Assembly: GCA_040307645.1 (NCBI GenBank)
Contig: JAWRJF010000097.1
Location: 1-40,934, forward strand
Source of the DNA: JAVXAG01 sp040307645
GTDB lineage: Bacteria > Bacillota > Clostridia > Peptostreptococcales > Anaerovoracaceae
DNA length: 40,934 bases
Direction: 5' to 3'
Positions 6,160 to 15,036 of this stretch are shown here, piece after piece. Each line of letters begins with the position of its first letter. Position 1 is the stretch's first letter. The notes beneath the pieces are model-generated. The model was not told where the DNA came from. It saw nothing but the letters and a program-made list of their open reading frames with translations, and made no database searches. The translations under genes and the position numbers were made by a program.

Positions 6160-7096
6160 CACCTCGTATTACACACACTACTTCAACTCTATTTTTTACA
6201 CCTATTTTTCTAAAAATGTTATATATATGAGTCTTAACAGTACTTTCTGAAATAAATAAATCTTTAGCAATTTCAATATTACTCTTTCCCTCATAAATTT
6301 CTCTAGCAAGTTCAATCTCTCTAGCTGTTAAGTCATACTTGTTTTTCATCTCATCTAATGCAACATCTAAATTAAATGCATTCTCCGCAGACTCCGATTG
6401 TTCACTTTCAGCATATGCCACCTTAAAGTACTTATTATATATTACCATCATGTTGGCAATATTAATAATAAACCAGTAAAATATCGTAAAATCCATTGGA
6501 CCGCTTACATATTCAGAATCTCCTAATGTGACTCCAATCTCACTACCAAAATATGTAATGTAGTTTAGCGTCATCATTATTGTAACTATACTCATGTAAT
6601 ATATTTGACTCTTGGGAAGCTTTTCCTTAACGTTATATACAATAAAGGCCGCACCACCTACCACTAACAATAATACCAGTGCTATATCCATACAAATATA
6701 TGTCACCTTAATTATGTTATTATAATCTAAAAATACCATGGTTAAAAACCAAATTGAAAGATAACAAATCACGAAAATTCTCATTAGTTTTATTAAACCA
6801 TCAAACTTTTCGCTCTGAACGACTTTTCTCTGTACCTTTAACCACATATAAACTATTGCAGCAATGATGCAATCACCAATTCTTATCATGGTTATGTTGT
6901 CTAATGTCTTCAATATATAGTCATTATAATATATGAGTAAATCATATACATTCATAAACAACAGCAAGAAGACAAAATGTCTCATAGTTCCATCACTGGC
7001 ATTGCTTTTCCTTTTATTTGCAAGCCATTGAATTGTTATTGCCGAAACTCCAATAAGTATGGTTACCATGTAACAAAATAATATTATATGTCTCAT
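6137..7096 (-). CDS. Membrane-embedded LuxR-type transcriptional regulator
   Basis: A 319-residue protein with about seven hydrophobic helices in residues 1-225 and a LuxR (GerE) helix-turn-helix domain at about 250-310: YDLTAREIELAREI, GKSNIEIAKDLFISESTVKTH and KIGVKNRVEV. The HTH motif is complete. There is no response-regulator receiver or known ligand domain, so the membrane part is presumably the sensor, and the DNA-binding domain is tethered to the membrane. Such 7TM-LuxR proteins are found in anaerobic Clostridia and Actinobacteria with ligands mostly unknown. It is a single gene, convergent with fba. Its target is not evident; divergent neighbours are absent and the region upstream holds hairpins and repeats. 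Confidence 0.88.
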   Translation of the reverse strand: MRHIILFCYMVTILIGVSAITIQWLANKRKSNASDGTMRHFVFLLLFMNVYDLLIYYNDYILKTLDNITMIRIGDCIIAAIVYMWLKVQRKVVQSEKFDGLIKLMRIFVICYLSIWFLTMVFLDYNNIIKVTYICMDIALVLLLVVGGAAFIVYNVKEKLPKSQIYYMSIVTIMMTLNYITYFGSEIGVTLGDSEYVSGPMDFTIFYWFIINIANMMVIYNKYFKVAYAESEQSESAENAFNLDVALDEMKNKYDLTAREIELAREIYEGKSNIEIAKDLFISESTVKTHIYNIFRKIGVKNRVEVVCVIRGEKKEMDN

Positions 7097-7176
7097 ACCG
7101 TATCCTTTTTCCTTTTTCCTTTATATGAAACATAGTTTATCATGTTTTCTTAATTTTTTCTAGTCCCTAAATGTTG

Positions 7177-7210
7177 AAAAGCTAGGTCCGTAAACCTAGC
7201 TTTTCTCATT
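7177..7210. terminator. Hairpin, possible terminator
   Basis: A perfect 11-bp stem AAAAGCTAGGT (7177-7187) with ACCTAGCTTTT (7194-7204), six-base loop, followed by a broken T-tract. It lies upstream of the LuxR-type gene and does not follow any gene closely; it could be an attenuator or a leftover. Confidence 0.45.
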
Positions 7211-7301
7211 TTATTACTTAATTTATTAAAGAGAACCTTTTAGACCCTTGGATCTTATGGCTTTCTATTAATCAAATCCGTATACTTATTCTCTTTGTTT
7301 T

Positions 7302-7341
7302 ATAAAAAAACCTGTAGTCTTTTATTTCTTACTACAGGTTT
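7302..7341 (-). terminator. Terminator downstream of pncB
   Basis: An 11-bp perfect stem (7308-7318 with 7331-7341) followed on the minus strand by seven Ts. It is about 115 bases beyond the pncB stop, so the uvrBA-pncB transcript would carry a long 3' tail including the direct repeats. Confidence 0.7.
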
Positions 7342-7373
7342 AGTATACTGCTATTAATAAATTATACAATTAG

Positions 7374-7417
7374 ACTAAAGTCTTATTATTATATAAACTA
7401 AAGTCTTATTACTATAT
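7374..7417. repeat. Tandem 21-bp direct repeat (23-bp period)
   Basis: ACTAAAGTCTTATTATTATAT (7374-7394) recurs at 7397-7417 with one mismatch. Each copy starts with the palindrome-like (G)ACTAAAGTC. The spacing of about two helical turns would suit a protein-binding site, but no promoter is obvious next to it. Confidence 0.7.
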
Positions 7418-7456
7418 TCCTTTTAGTTTTTTTCTACTACTTAAGGAGGACTTAGC

Positions 7457-8887
7457 CTATAAAGCATATTCTTCTAGCAATTTATTTTTAATATTCCATA
7501 GATTTTGGGATAAATCCACATAATAAGTCTGAGGATTTTCAAACCTTAATGTCTCGTCCCAAAGAGTTTCTACTTGTTCTTTGCAATATTCTTTTATCTC
7601 TTCAATAGATGGGCAATCATATACACATTGTCCTTTATCAAATAATTGAACTCTAATATTCTTTACGTAAAAGTTTGATAATTTTTTTCTTTTCCATATT
7701 GCATTAGGATCAAATATTTCGTAACCATCAATCTCTGGTATAATTTCTCCATCTAATGTCATAACATCTGCAATAGCCTTGTTTGTATCCTTATCAAAAA
7801 GCCTATAAAGAGTTTTAAATCCAGGATTAGTAATCTTTTCTACATTCTCAGATATTTTAATCTTAGGTATCATTATGCCATCAATTTCTAATGCTGAAAG
7901 TTTATAAACTCCACCGAAAACTGGTTCTGACTTTGCAGTAATAAGCCTTTCGCCTACTCCAAATGAATCAATTTTTGCTCCCTCTAAAATAACATCTCTG
8001 ATAATATACTCGTCTAGAGAATTAGATACAACAATAGTGCATTCTTTAAGGCCAGCATCATCTAGCATTTTTCTTGCCTTTTTTGTAAGATATGCCACAT
8101 CTCCGCTATCAATTCTTATACCCATTTTTTTTGGTTTCATTTCTTTAAAGACTTTAATAGCTGCTGGCACTCCTGATTTAAGAACATTATAAGTATCTAC
8201 TAATAATACACAATTATCAGGATAAATCTCTGCATATTTTTTAAATGCCTCATATTCATTAGGATACATCTGAACCCAGCTGTGAGCCATAGTCCCAAGT
8301 GCAGTAATTCCATAATCCCTATCAGCTATAGCACATGCTGTTCCAGCACATCCACCAATATACGCAGCTCTAGCCCCAAACACTGCTGCAGTAGCCCCAT
8401 GAGCCCTCCTAGTACCAAACTCCATAACCGGTCTGCCTTGGGCTGCTCTTACAATCCTATTAGCTTTAGTAGCAATAAGACTCTGATGGTTAATAATCAG
8501 AAGTAACATTGTTTCTACAAATTGCGCTTGTATAACAGGCCCTTTAACGGTCAAAATTGGTTCATGCGGGAAAATAGGCGTACCTTCTGGAACGGCCCAT
8601 ACATCACAGACAAATTGAAAGGTCTTTAGATACTCTAAAAACTCATCACAAAATATGTCCTTTTTTCTAAGATAATCTATATCCTCATCTGTGAATTTAA
8701 GATTTTTCAGATAATCGACTACCTGCTCAATACCTGCCATGATTGCAAAACCGCCACCATCAGGTACCTTTCTAAAAAACATATCAAAATATGCTATGTC
8801 TTCCTCCATCTTGCTTTCGAAGTACCCATTGGCCATGGTTATCTCATAAAAATCTGTAAGCATGGTCAGGTTTATTTTTTCTTTCAT
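7457..8887 (-). CDS. pncB: Nicotinate phosphoribosyltransferase
   Basis: First step of NAD salvage from nicotinate: joins it to PRPP to give nicotinate mononucleotide. The 476-residue protein begins MLTDFYEITMANGY, the family signature, and has the EFGTRRAHG block (PRPP/nicotinate pocket), LVDTYNVLKSGV, RIDSGDVAYLTKKAR and FGVGERLITAKS. I chose ATG 8887 because GAAGGAG lies before it; an upstream ATG at 8935 would overlap uvrA and adds an unrelated Asn-rich leader. It follows uvrA closely on the same strand and is probably on the SOS-controlled uvrBA transcript, unless an internal promoter exists. That linkage would tie NAD salvage to DNA repair, where ligase LigA consumes NAD, but this is inference. 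Confidence 0.95.
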   Translation of the reverse strand: MKEKINLTMLTDFYEITMANGYFESKMEEDIAYFDMFFRKVPDGGGFAIMAGIEQVVDYLKNLKFTDEDIDYLRKKDIFCDEFLEYLKTFQFVCDVWAVPEGTPIFPHEPILTVKGPVIQAQFVETMLLLIINHQSLIATKANRIVRAAQGRPVMEFGTRRAHGATAAVFGARAAYIGGCAGTACAIADRDYGITALGTMAHSWVQMYPNEYEAFKKYAEIYPDNCVLLVDTYNVLKSGVPAAIKVFKEMKPKKMGIRIDSGDVAYLTKKARKMLDDAGLKECTIVVSNSLDEYIIRDVILEGAKIDSFGVGERLITAKSEPVFGGVYKLSALEIDGIMIPKIKISENVEKITNPGFKTLYRLFDKDTNKAIADVMTLDGEIIPEIDGYEIFDPNAIWKRKKLSNFYVKNIRVQLFDKGQCVYDCPSIEEIKEYCKEQVETLWDETLRFENPQTYYVDLSQNLWNIKNKLLEEYAL

Positions 8888-8934
8888 CGGATTTTCTCCT
8901 TCATTTTTAGTCAGATTTTCGTTATTATTATACA

Positions 8935-11769
8935 CTACTTCAATATTTTCTTCAAGAACTGACCTGTATAAGATTTCTCAACCTGAGCGATCTCCTCGGG
9001 AGTACCTGTTGCTATGATATTGCCACCTCGGTCTCCACCATCAGGTCCCAGGTCTATTACATAATCCGCTCTTTTTATAACGTCTAAATTATGTTCAATT
9101 ACTACTACTGTATTTCCGGCATCTGTTAATTTATCCAAAACCATAAGCAATTTATCCACATCAGCAAAATGTAATCCTGTAGTAGGCTCATCTAGAATGT
9201 AAAGGGTTTTTCCAGTGCTTCTCTTAGATAGTTCTGTAGCTAGTTTTACCCTTTGAGCTTCGCCTCCTGACAACTGTGTCGATGGCTGTCCTAACTTAAC
9301 ATAGTCCAGCCCAACTTCCGCTAGAGTATCTATTTGCCTAGATATTGAAGGTATGTTTTTAAAAAAATCTTTACCCTCATCTACACTCATATCCAATACA
9401 TCAAAAATGTTTTTTCCTTTATACTTTACCTCTAATGTTTCTCTATTATATCTCTTCCCTTTACATACTTCACAGGGGACATAAACATCTGGAAGAAAGT
9501 GCATTTCAATTTTAATTATTCCATCTCCATTACAAGCTTCACATCTTCCACCTTTAACATTGAAGCTGAATCTTCCTTTTCCATAACCCCTGATTTTTGA
9601 TTCAGGAAGAGATGCAAATAAATCACGAATATGAGTAAACATACCCGTATAAGTTGCAGGATTTGATCTTGGTGTTCTTCCAATTGGAGACTGATTTATG
9701 TCAATTATTTTATCTATATTTTCTATGCCGGTAATTTCTCTATGTTTCCCAGGTTTCTCTTTAGAACGATTAATTTTCTCCGCTACACCCTTATATAAGA
9801 TCTCATTGATTAAGCTACTTTTCCCAGATCCTGAAACCCCTGTTACACAAACAAATTTTCCAAGAGGTATTTTAACATCTAAATCCTGAAGATTGTTTTC
9901 TTCAGCACCTTTTATCTCAATAAACTGTCCATTGCCTTCTCTTCTGGTTAAAGGTACTTTGATTTGTTTTTTACCAGATAGATACTGTCCTGTTATCGAT
10001 TCTTCCGATGCCTTGATTTCTTCAACAGTTCCCTGTGCAACTAAATATCCACCGTTTATCCCTGCTCCCGGCCCTATATCTATAATATGATCTGCCGCAT
10101 ACATAGTATCTTCGTCATGCTCAACAACGATTAAGGTATTACCTATATCAGTTAAGTTTCTTAAGGTTTTCAAAAGCTTCTCATTATCTTTCTGGTGCAA
10201 GCCTATACTTGGCTCATCTAAAATATATAAAACTCCCATCAAGCTAGATCCTATTTGGGTAGCTAGCCTTATTCTCTGGGATTCACCTCCGGACAAAGTC
10301 CCGGAGGCTCTAGACAACGTCAAATAATCTAAGCCCACATCCATTAAAAATTGAAACCTCTCTTTTATTTCTTTTATTATCTGATGGGCAATAATAGTCT
10401 CTTTTTCCGAAAGAGATATAGTATCAATAAATTTGACTGCGTCCCTTATGGACATATCTGATAACTGGGCTATATTTTTACCCCCTACAGTAACAGCTAG
10501 CACTTCAGGCTTTAACCTCTTCCCCTGACAATCCGGACAAGGCTTCGTTACCATAAACTTCTCCATTTTAGTTTTTATGAAATCTGAATTTGTTTCTCTA
10601 TATCGTCTTTCTAAATTGTTGATGACACCTTCAAAGGGATGGTCTCTATAAGACTTAGAACCATTATTTCTGCTTTCATAGTAGTATTTTAGGTGTCTTG
10701 TTCCAGTCCCATAAAGAAGTTCTTCTATGAACTCTTCCGGAAGTTCATTATAAGGAGTAAACAAATCAACATTATGATCCCTGGCTAAAGCTTCTATCAT
10801 CTGTCTATAAAAGCCTGTAATTTCCATTGATGCAAAAATATTTCCTAAAGCCCCGTTGGCAATACTTTTTTCTTTATCAATAATTAATTCAGGATCGATT
10901 TTTTGTGTAAAACCAAGGCCATTACATGTAGGACATGCACCAAATGGACTATTAAAAGAAAACATTCTCGGTTCAAGTTCCTCAATACTTACACCATGTT
11001 CAGGGCAAGCCAGCTTAGAACTAAATGTTTTTTCATAAGTCTTCTCAGGTTCTATTATCTGAGCAACAACCAAGCCGTCTCCATGATTCATTGCAAGCTC
11101 TATAGCTTCTGACAGTCTGCTCTCCTGGCCATCCTTAATAACTATCCTGTCTACTACAATTTCAATAGTGTGTTTGAAGTTCTTCTCAAGGGTAATTTCT
11201 TCCTCATTGATCAGCTTTATTTCTCCATCAATCCTTATCCTTGTAAAACCTTCTTTTCTGATTCTTTCTATTATCTTCTCATGTTCGCCTTTTCGCTGCC
11301 TTATAACCGGTGCGATGATTACTATTTTCGTCCCTTTTTTTAATTTAATCAAAAAATCAACTATTTGGTCTACAGACTGACTGCAAATCGGTTTACCACA
11401 AATCGGACAGTGTGGTCTGCCTATTCTCGCATACATTAATCTAAGGTAATCATGTATTTCAGTTACGGTACCCACTGTAGATCTAGGATTTTTACTTGTT
11501 GTCTTCTGATCAATAGAAATTGCCGGTGATAACCCTTCTATAAATTCAACTTCTGGCTTATCCATCTGCCCTAAAAACTGTCTTGCGTAAGCCGATAAAC
11601 TTTCTACATACCTTCTCTGCCCTTCAGCATATATAGTGTCAAAAGCCAAAGATGATTTCCCCGATCCAGAAAGCCCGGTCAAGACTACTAATTTATCTCT
11701 TGGGATTCGAACATCAATGTTCTGCAAATTATTTTCCCTTGCTCCTTTAATGTATATTTCCTTTGCCAT
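8935..11769 (-). CDS. uvrA: Excinuclease ABC subunit A
   Basis: Damage-recognition ATPase of nucleotide excision repair, acting as a dimer with UvrB. The 944-residue length is normal. Two ABC ATPase units are visible: Walker A GLSGSGKSS near residue 31 and GVSGSGKSS near residue 640, with signatures LSGGESQRIRLA and LSGGEAQRVKLA and the LDEPSIGLH and LDEPTTGLH Walker B boxes. Zinc-binding cysteine sets include CPICGKPIC, CPTCNGLG, and CEACNGDG paired with CEVCKGKR. The gene begins about 20 bases after uvrB on the same strand, so it is in one operon with it under the LexA-box promoter. Confidence 0.98.
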   Translation of the reverse strand: MAKEIYIKGARENNLQNIDVRIPRDKLVVLTGLSGSGKSSLAFDTIYAEGQRRYVESLSAYARQFLGQMDKPEVEFIEGLSPAISIDQKTTSKNPRSTVGTVTEIHDYLRLMYARIGRPHCPICGKPICSQSVDQIVDFLIKLKKGTKIVIIAPVIRQRKGEHEKIIERIRKEGFTRIRIDGEIKLINEEEITLEKNFKHTIEIVVDRIVIKDGQESRLSEAIELAMNHGDGLVVAQIIEPEKTYEKTFSSKLACPEHGVSIEELEPRMFSFNSPFGACPTCNGLGFTQKIDPELIIDKEKSIANGALGNIFASMEITGFYRQMIEALARDHNVDLFTPYNELPEEFIEELLYGTGTRHLKYYYESRNNGSKSYRDHPFEGVINNLERRYRETNSDFIKTKMEKFMVTKPCPDCQGKRLKPEVLAVTVGGKNIAQLSDMSIRDAVKFIDTISLSEKETIIAHQIIKEIKERFQFLMDVGLDYLTLSRASGTLSGGESQRIRLATQIGSSLMGVLYILDEPSIGLHQKDNEKLLKTLRNLTDIGNTLIVVEHDEDTMYAADHIIDIGPGAGINGGYLVAQGTVEEIKASEESITGQYLSGKKQIKVPLTRREGNGQFIEIKGAEENNLQDLDVKIPLGKFVCVTGVSGSGKSSLINEILYKGVAEKINRSKEKPGKHREITGIENIDKIIDINQSPIGRTPRSNPATYTGMFTHIRDLFASLPESKIRGYGKGRFSFNVKGGRCEACNGDGIIKIEMHFLPDVYVPCEVCKGKRYNRETLEVKYKGKNIFDVLDMSVDEGKDFFKNIPSISRQIDTLAEVGLDYVKLGQPSTQLSGGEAQRVKLATELSKRSTGKTLYILDEPTTGLHFADVDKLLMVLDKLTDAGNTVVVIEHNLDVIKRADYVIDLGPDGGDRGGNIIATGTPEEIAQVEKSYTGQFLKKILK

Positions 11770-11788
11770 ATGCTCTCCTTATTTCGAT

Positions 11789-13762
11789 TTATAGTCTGAC
11801 TTTATATTCAAAGACTCTGTCCCTCAATTCTGCCGCCCTCTCAAACTGCAAGTCTGCAGCAGCCTGCTTCATTTCTTTTTCTAATTGTTTTACGTAATCT
11901 GCCAATTCTTTTTTCGTTAATTCTAAAGGACTCTTTCCATTATATTTTCCCTCAGTGTCAGCCTGTTTAGTAGCTTCAATGACTTCTCTTACAGATTTTT
12001 TTACTGACTGTGGAGTAATCCCGTGTTCTTTATTGTATTTATCTTGAATGCCTCTTCTTCTCTCCGTTTCATCAATAGCAATCTTCATGGCTTTGCTTAT
12101 TCTGTCTGCATACATTATAACTCTGCCATCTACATTTCTCGCAGCTCTTCCTATAGTCTGAATTAAAGAAGTCTCAGTTCTCAAGAATCCTTCTTTATCT
12201 GCATCTAATATAGCCACAAGTGAAACTTCAGGTATGTCAAGGCCCTCTCTTAGTAAATTTATACCCACTAAAACATCAAATACACCTAACCTTAAGTCTC
12301 TGATTATTTCTAATCTTTCTAAGGTGTCTATTTCTGAGTGTAAATATCTAACCTTAATGCCTACTCCTTTTAGGTAGTCAGTTAAGCTTTCAGCCATTTT
12401 CTTAGTTAATGTAGTAATAAATGCTCTTTCACCTTTTTCTACTACTCCGTTTATCTCCCCAATCAGATCATCAATTTGTCCTTCTGTTTTTCTTACTTCA
12501 ATAGGAGGATCAAGCAACCCTGTTGGCCTGATAATCTGTTCAGCAGTAACTCCTCCAGCCTGTGTAATCTCATAAGATGCCGGAGTTGCGCTTACATATA
12601 TAATCTGATTGACAAGGTTTTCAAATTCAGAGAATTGTAAAGGTCTATTATCAAGAGCCGATGGAAGCCTGAATCCATAGTCCACAAGAGAAGATTTTCT
12701 GGACCTATCTCCTGCATACATTGCTCTTAGCTGTGGCAGCATAACATGAGACTCATCTACCATAATCAAAAAATCCTCTGGAAAATAATCTATGAGAGTG
12801 TATGGCCTGGTTCCAGGTGGCAAACAGTTAATATGCCTTGAATAATTTTCTATGCCTTTACAGGTTCCTATCTCACGGAGCATCTCCAAATCATAACGTG
12901 TTCTCTGTTCGATTCTTTGTGCTTCAAGGAGTTTACCTCTATCTTTAAACCAGGTAACTCTGTCTTTTAGTTCCTCATCTATTGTTACTAAAGCCTTTGC
13001 CATATTTTCTTCAGACGTAACATAATGGGATGCAGGATATATCGCAACGTGATTACGTAACCCAATAATTTCTCCTGTTATTGGATTCATCTCTTTTATA
13101 GCTTCAATTTCGTCTCCAAACATCTCAATTCGAATTCCTTTATCAGCACCTGCCGGGAATACATCTATTATATCTCCTCTAACTCTAAAAGTACCTCTAT
13201 CAAAGCTGATATCATTACGACTATACTGGATATCCACTAGTTTTCTTAATATCTCATTTCTATCTTTTTCCATTCCTGGTCGTAAGGAGAGTAACTGGTT
13301 TTCATAATCAAAAGGGCTACCAAGGCCATATATACAAGAAACGCTGGCAACTATAATTACGTCCCTTCTTTCAGCCAGAGCTGCAGTTGCTGAGTGCCTT
13401 AGCTTTTCTATTTCTTCATTAATATCAGAGTCTTTCTCAATATAAGTATCAGTTGAAGGAACGTAAGCCTCAGGTTGATAATAGTCATAATAGGAAACAA
13501 AGTACTCTACAGCGTTATCAGGAAAAAATTCGCGAAACTCCCCGTGAAGCTGAGCGGCCAAAGTTTTATTATGGGAAATTACCAATGTGGGTTTCTGAAC
13601 TTTTTCAATTATATTGGCCATTGTAAAAGTCTTTCCAGATCCGGTTACACCCATCAAAGTCTGGTGCTTTTTACCGTTAAAAATCCCTTTTGACAACCTC
13701 TCCACTGCTTCAGGTTGATCTCCCATTAGATCATAATCGGATACTAACTTAAATTCACCCAT
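11789..13762 (-). CDS. uvrB: Excinuclease ABC subunit B
   Basis: DNA-loading helicase-like subunit of nucleotide excision repair that hands damaged DNA to UvrC. The 657-residue protein has Walker A GVTGSGKTFTMA (about 40), the damage-probing beta-hairpin YYDYYQPEAYVPSTDTY (about 92-108), the DESH helicase box (MVDESHVM), motifs SATPASYE, LREGLDIPEVSLVAILDADKEG and QTIGRAARN, and the C-terminal UVR domain (EMKQAAADLQFERAAELRD) that contacts UvrC. It is first in the uvrB-uvrA-pncB run. A LexA box overlaps its promoter, so SOS induction is expected. Confidence 0.98.
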   Translation of the reverse strand: MGEFKLVSDYDLMGDQPEAVERLSKGIFNGKKHQTLMGVTGSGKTFTMANIIEKVQKPTLVISHNKTLAAQLHGEFREFFPDNAVEYFVSYYDYYQPEAYVPSTDTYIEKDSDINEEIEKLRHSATAALAERRDVIIVASVSCIYGLGSPFDYENQLLSLRPGMEKDRNEILRKLVDIQYSRNDISFDRGTFRVRGDIIDVFPAGADKGIRIEMFGDEIEAIKEMNPITGEIIGLRNHVAIYPASHYVTSEENMAKALVTIDEELKDRVTWFKDRGKLLEAQRIEQRTRYDLEMLREIGTCKGIENYSRHINCLPPGTRPYTLIDYFPEDFLIMVDESHVMLPQLRAMYAGDRSRKSSLVDYGFRLPSALDNRPLQFSEFENLVNQIIYVSATPASYEITQAGGVTAEQIIRPTGLLDPPIEVRKTEGQIDDLIGEINGVVEKGERAFITTLTKKMAESLTDYLKGVGIKVRYLHSEIDTLERLEIIRDLRLGVFDVLVGINLLREGLDIPEVSLVAILDADKEGFLRTETSLIQTIGRAARNVDGRVIMYADRISKAMKIAIDETERRRGIQDKYNKEHGITPQSVKKSVREVIEATKQADTEGKYNGKSPLELTKKELADYVKQLEKEMKQAAADLQFERAAELRDRVFEYKVRL

Positions 13763-13819
13763 TTCAATCCTCTCTTATCTATATAAAATAGTATTGCCAT
13801 ATTTTTAATACATATAGCA

Positions 13820-13849
13820 AGTATATCATATTCCCACACACCTTGTAAA
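13820..13849 (-). promoter_or_regulatory. Promoter of uvrB
   Basis: TTTACA (13844-13849), 18 bases, TATACT (13820-13825) on the minus strand, about 58 bases before the uvrB start. The -35 lies within the LexA box. Confidence 0.65.
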
Positions 13850-13859
13850 CATCTGTTCG
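13846..13859 (-). promoter_or_regulatory. LexA (DinR) operator upstream of uvrB
   Basis: CGAACAGATGTTTA matches the Gram-positive LexA/DinR consensus CGAACRNRYGTTYC at 13 of 14 positions. It overlaps the uvrB -35 box, the expected place for a repressor, so uvrBA (and perhaps pncB) should be induced by DNA damage. Confidence 0.8.
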
Positions 13860-14172
13860 TTTTATTATGTAAGCAAAAACTGCCTTGAAGATATATAGAT
13901 TTGCGATAAACTCCGGGGCCAGAGGCTCCATGGATTTTTTATATAAAAACAGTACAAAAAAAGCAAATTATTCGCATAAATACAGCATTTAGAGGGATTT
14001 AAAAGAAAAATATCAGGCGATTTACAACGAAATTACAACAAATGAAAGAGCAGATTATTTCATTTCTGCTTAATTATCTCAAAACTTATTCGTCTTTGGT
14101 TTATCAAGGGCTTGTTGCGAAAGCAATGCTGAATAGCATCCTTTACAAATCATGGATTGATAGGAGGAAACA
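13860..14172. other. Gene-free gap between uvrB promoter and MerR pseudogene
   Basis: Low-complexity AT-rich sequence with a short GC-rich patch (CTCCGGGGCCAGAGGCTCC, about 13911-13929). I see no ORF with a ribosome binding site, no RNA fold and no repeat that I can support. Confidence 0.4.
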
Positions 14173-14673
14173 ATGATGCAGAAAGAATATACTACTGGTG
14201 AAATAGCAAAACTATGTGGCATTACAAAAAGAACTGTGCAATGATTTAGGTTTATCATTACACGAAATAAAAAGTATTTTGGAATCAGGGAATCAATATA
14301 AGATAATTATGGAATTATTAAATAACCAACGTGAAAAAACAGATAATAAAATGCAAGATTTAAAAGAGTTAAGTGATAAATTAACATATTTACTGCTTTG
14401 CTTTTATATGATAATTTTGCTATTAACTTGCATACTCGGCACATTATTAGACAGTATGTATCTCGCTATTGGCATAGGTGTTATATTATTATTCGTTTTA
14501 ATTTATATCCATGCAACACAAAATGCGTACGTTTGTCCTAAATGTCATAAGAAATTTGTAATCACTTTTCTAAAAGATATGTTGACTTTGAACAATGGAA
14601 AAAAGGAAAATATTTAAAATGCCCTTATTGCTATCAAAAAAGTTGGATTGCTGAAACATATAAAGATGATTAA
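14173..14673 (+). pseudogene. Broken MerR-family regulator gene
   Basis: After AGGAGG (14162-14167) the frame reads MMQKEYTTGEIAKLCGITKR, TVQ, then TGA at 14242-14244. One base later, the next frame continues NDLGLSLHEIKSILE, the later part of a MerR DNA-binding domain. The usual 40 or so residues between the RTV(R/Q)YY turn and the D/ELGxSL helix are missing, so a deletion of about 120 bases, not a multiple of three, created the break. The rest is two membrane helices (about 14393-14515) and a zinc-ribbon-like CPKCHKK. A second frameshift near 14590 moves the tail to a frame ending CPYCYQKSWIAETYKDD and TAA at 14671-14673, restoring a second CxxC. I infer a former MerR regulator fused to a membrane/zinc-ribbon part; now inactive. 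Confidence 0.8.
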
Positions 14674-15036
14674 ACTATCATATTTGCACATACCCCAATT
14701 TATGCGGAAGATGACCTCAAAATCTCTTACAAAGACGGAGTGATCCAGACACGGTGGCGGGAAAATCTCTCAGATTTTTCTGCCATGTCTTGCAAGTGGC
14801 TGGTTCACTTCGTCTGTGAGCGAGCTTGCCAGCGATTATCAAGCCCCCGTTATCTAACAAGGGGGGCACAAAAAACAAGAAACACTATATACTAATAAGC
14901 GGAAACCGCTGTATTTATAAGGCAAAATTGCATTTTTACAGTAGTGATACAAATTGTACCTATATCACTATGAAAATTGAATAGGAAATATGAGAAAGAC
15001 AGTTGATTTCAAAAAACGAAAAGCAGTGTTGTTTTT
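14674..15036. other. Foreign-looking, GC-richer stretch with hairpins
   Basis: About 14700-14880 is visibly richer in G and C than its surroundings. One plus frame stays open from about 14694 to a stop near 14895 and reads YAEDDLKISYKDGVIQTRWR, then ENLSDFSAMSCKWLVHFVCE, but has no start codon or ribosome binding site. I do not recognise it; it may be the tail of a lost mobile-element gene. Hairpins: GCCCCC with GGGGGGC (about 14850-14878), AGCGG with CCGCT (about 14898-14911), and AGTGATA with TATATCACT (about 14943-14970). Confidence 0.45.

Larger units (their letters stand above)
7097..7456. other. 360-base gene-free gap with hairpins and direct repeats
   Basis: No gene is visible. The gap holds a hairpin at 7177-7204, a terminator at 7302-7341 and a 21-bp direct repeat at 7374-7417, listed separately. 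The promoter of the LuxR-type gene should lie near its left end. Confidence 0.6.

Noticed and set aside
7374..7417. CRISPR-like repeats
   Set aside because: Only two copies with two bases between them; there are no spacers and no cas genes.
13860..14172. Possible riboswitch or T-box leader before the MerR gene
   Set aside because: No conserved T-box, ligand-binding core or terminator/antiterminator pair was visible, and the downstream gene is broken.
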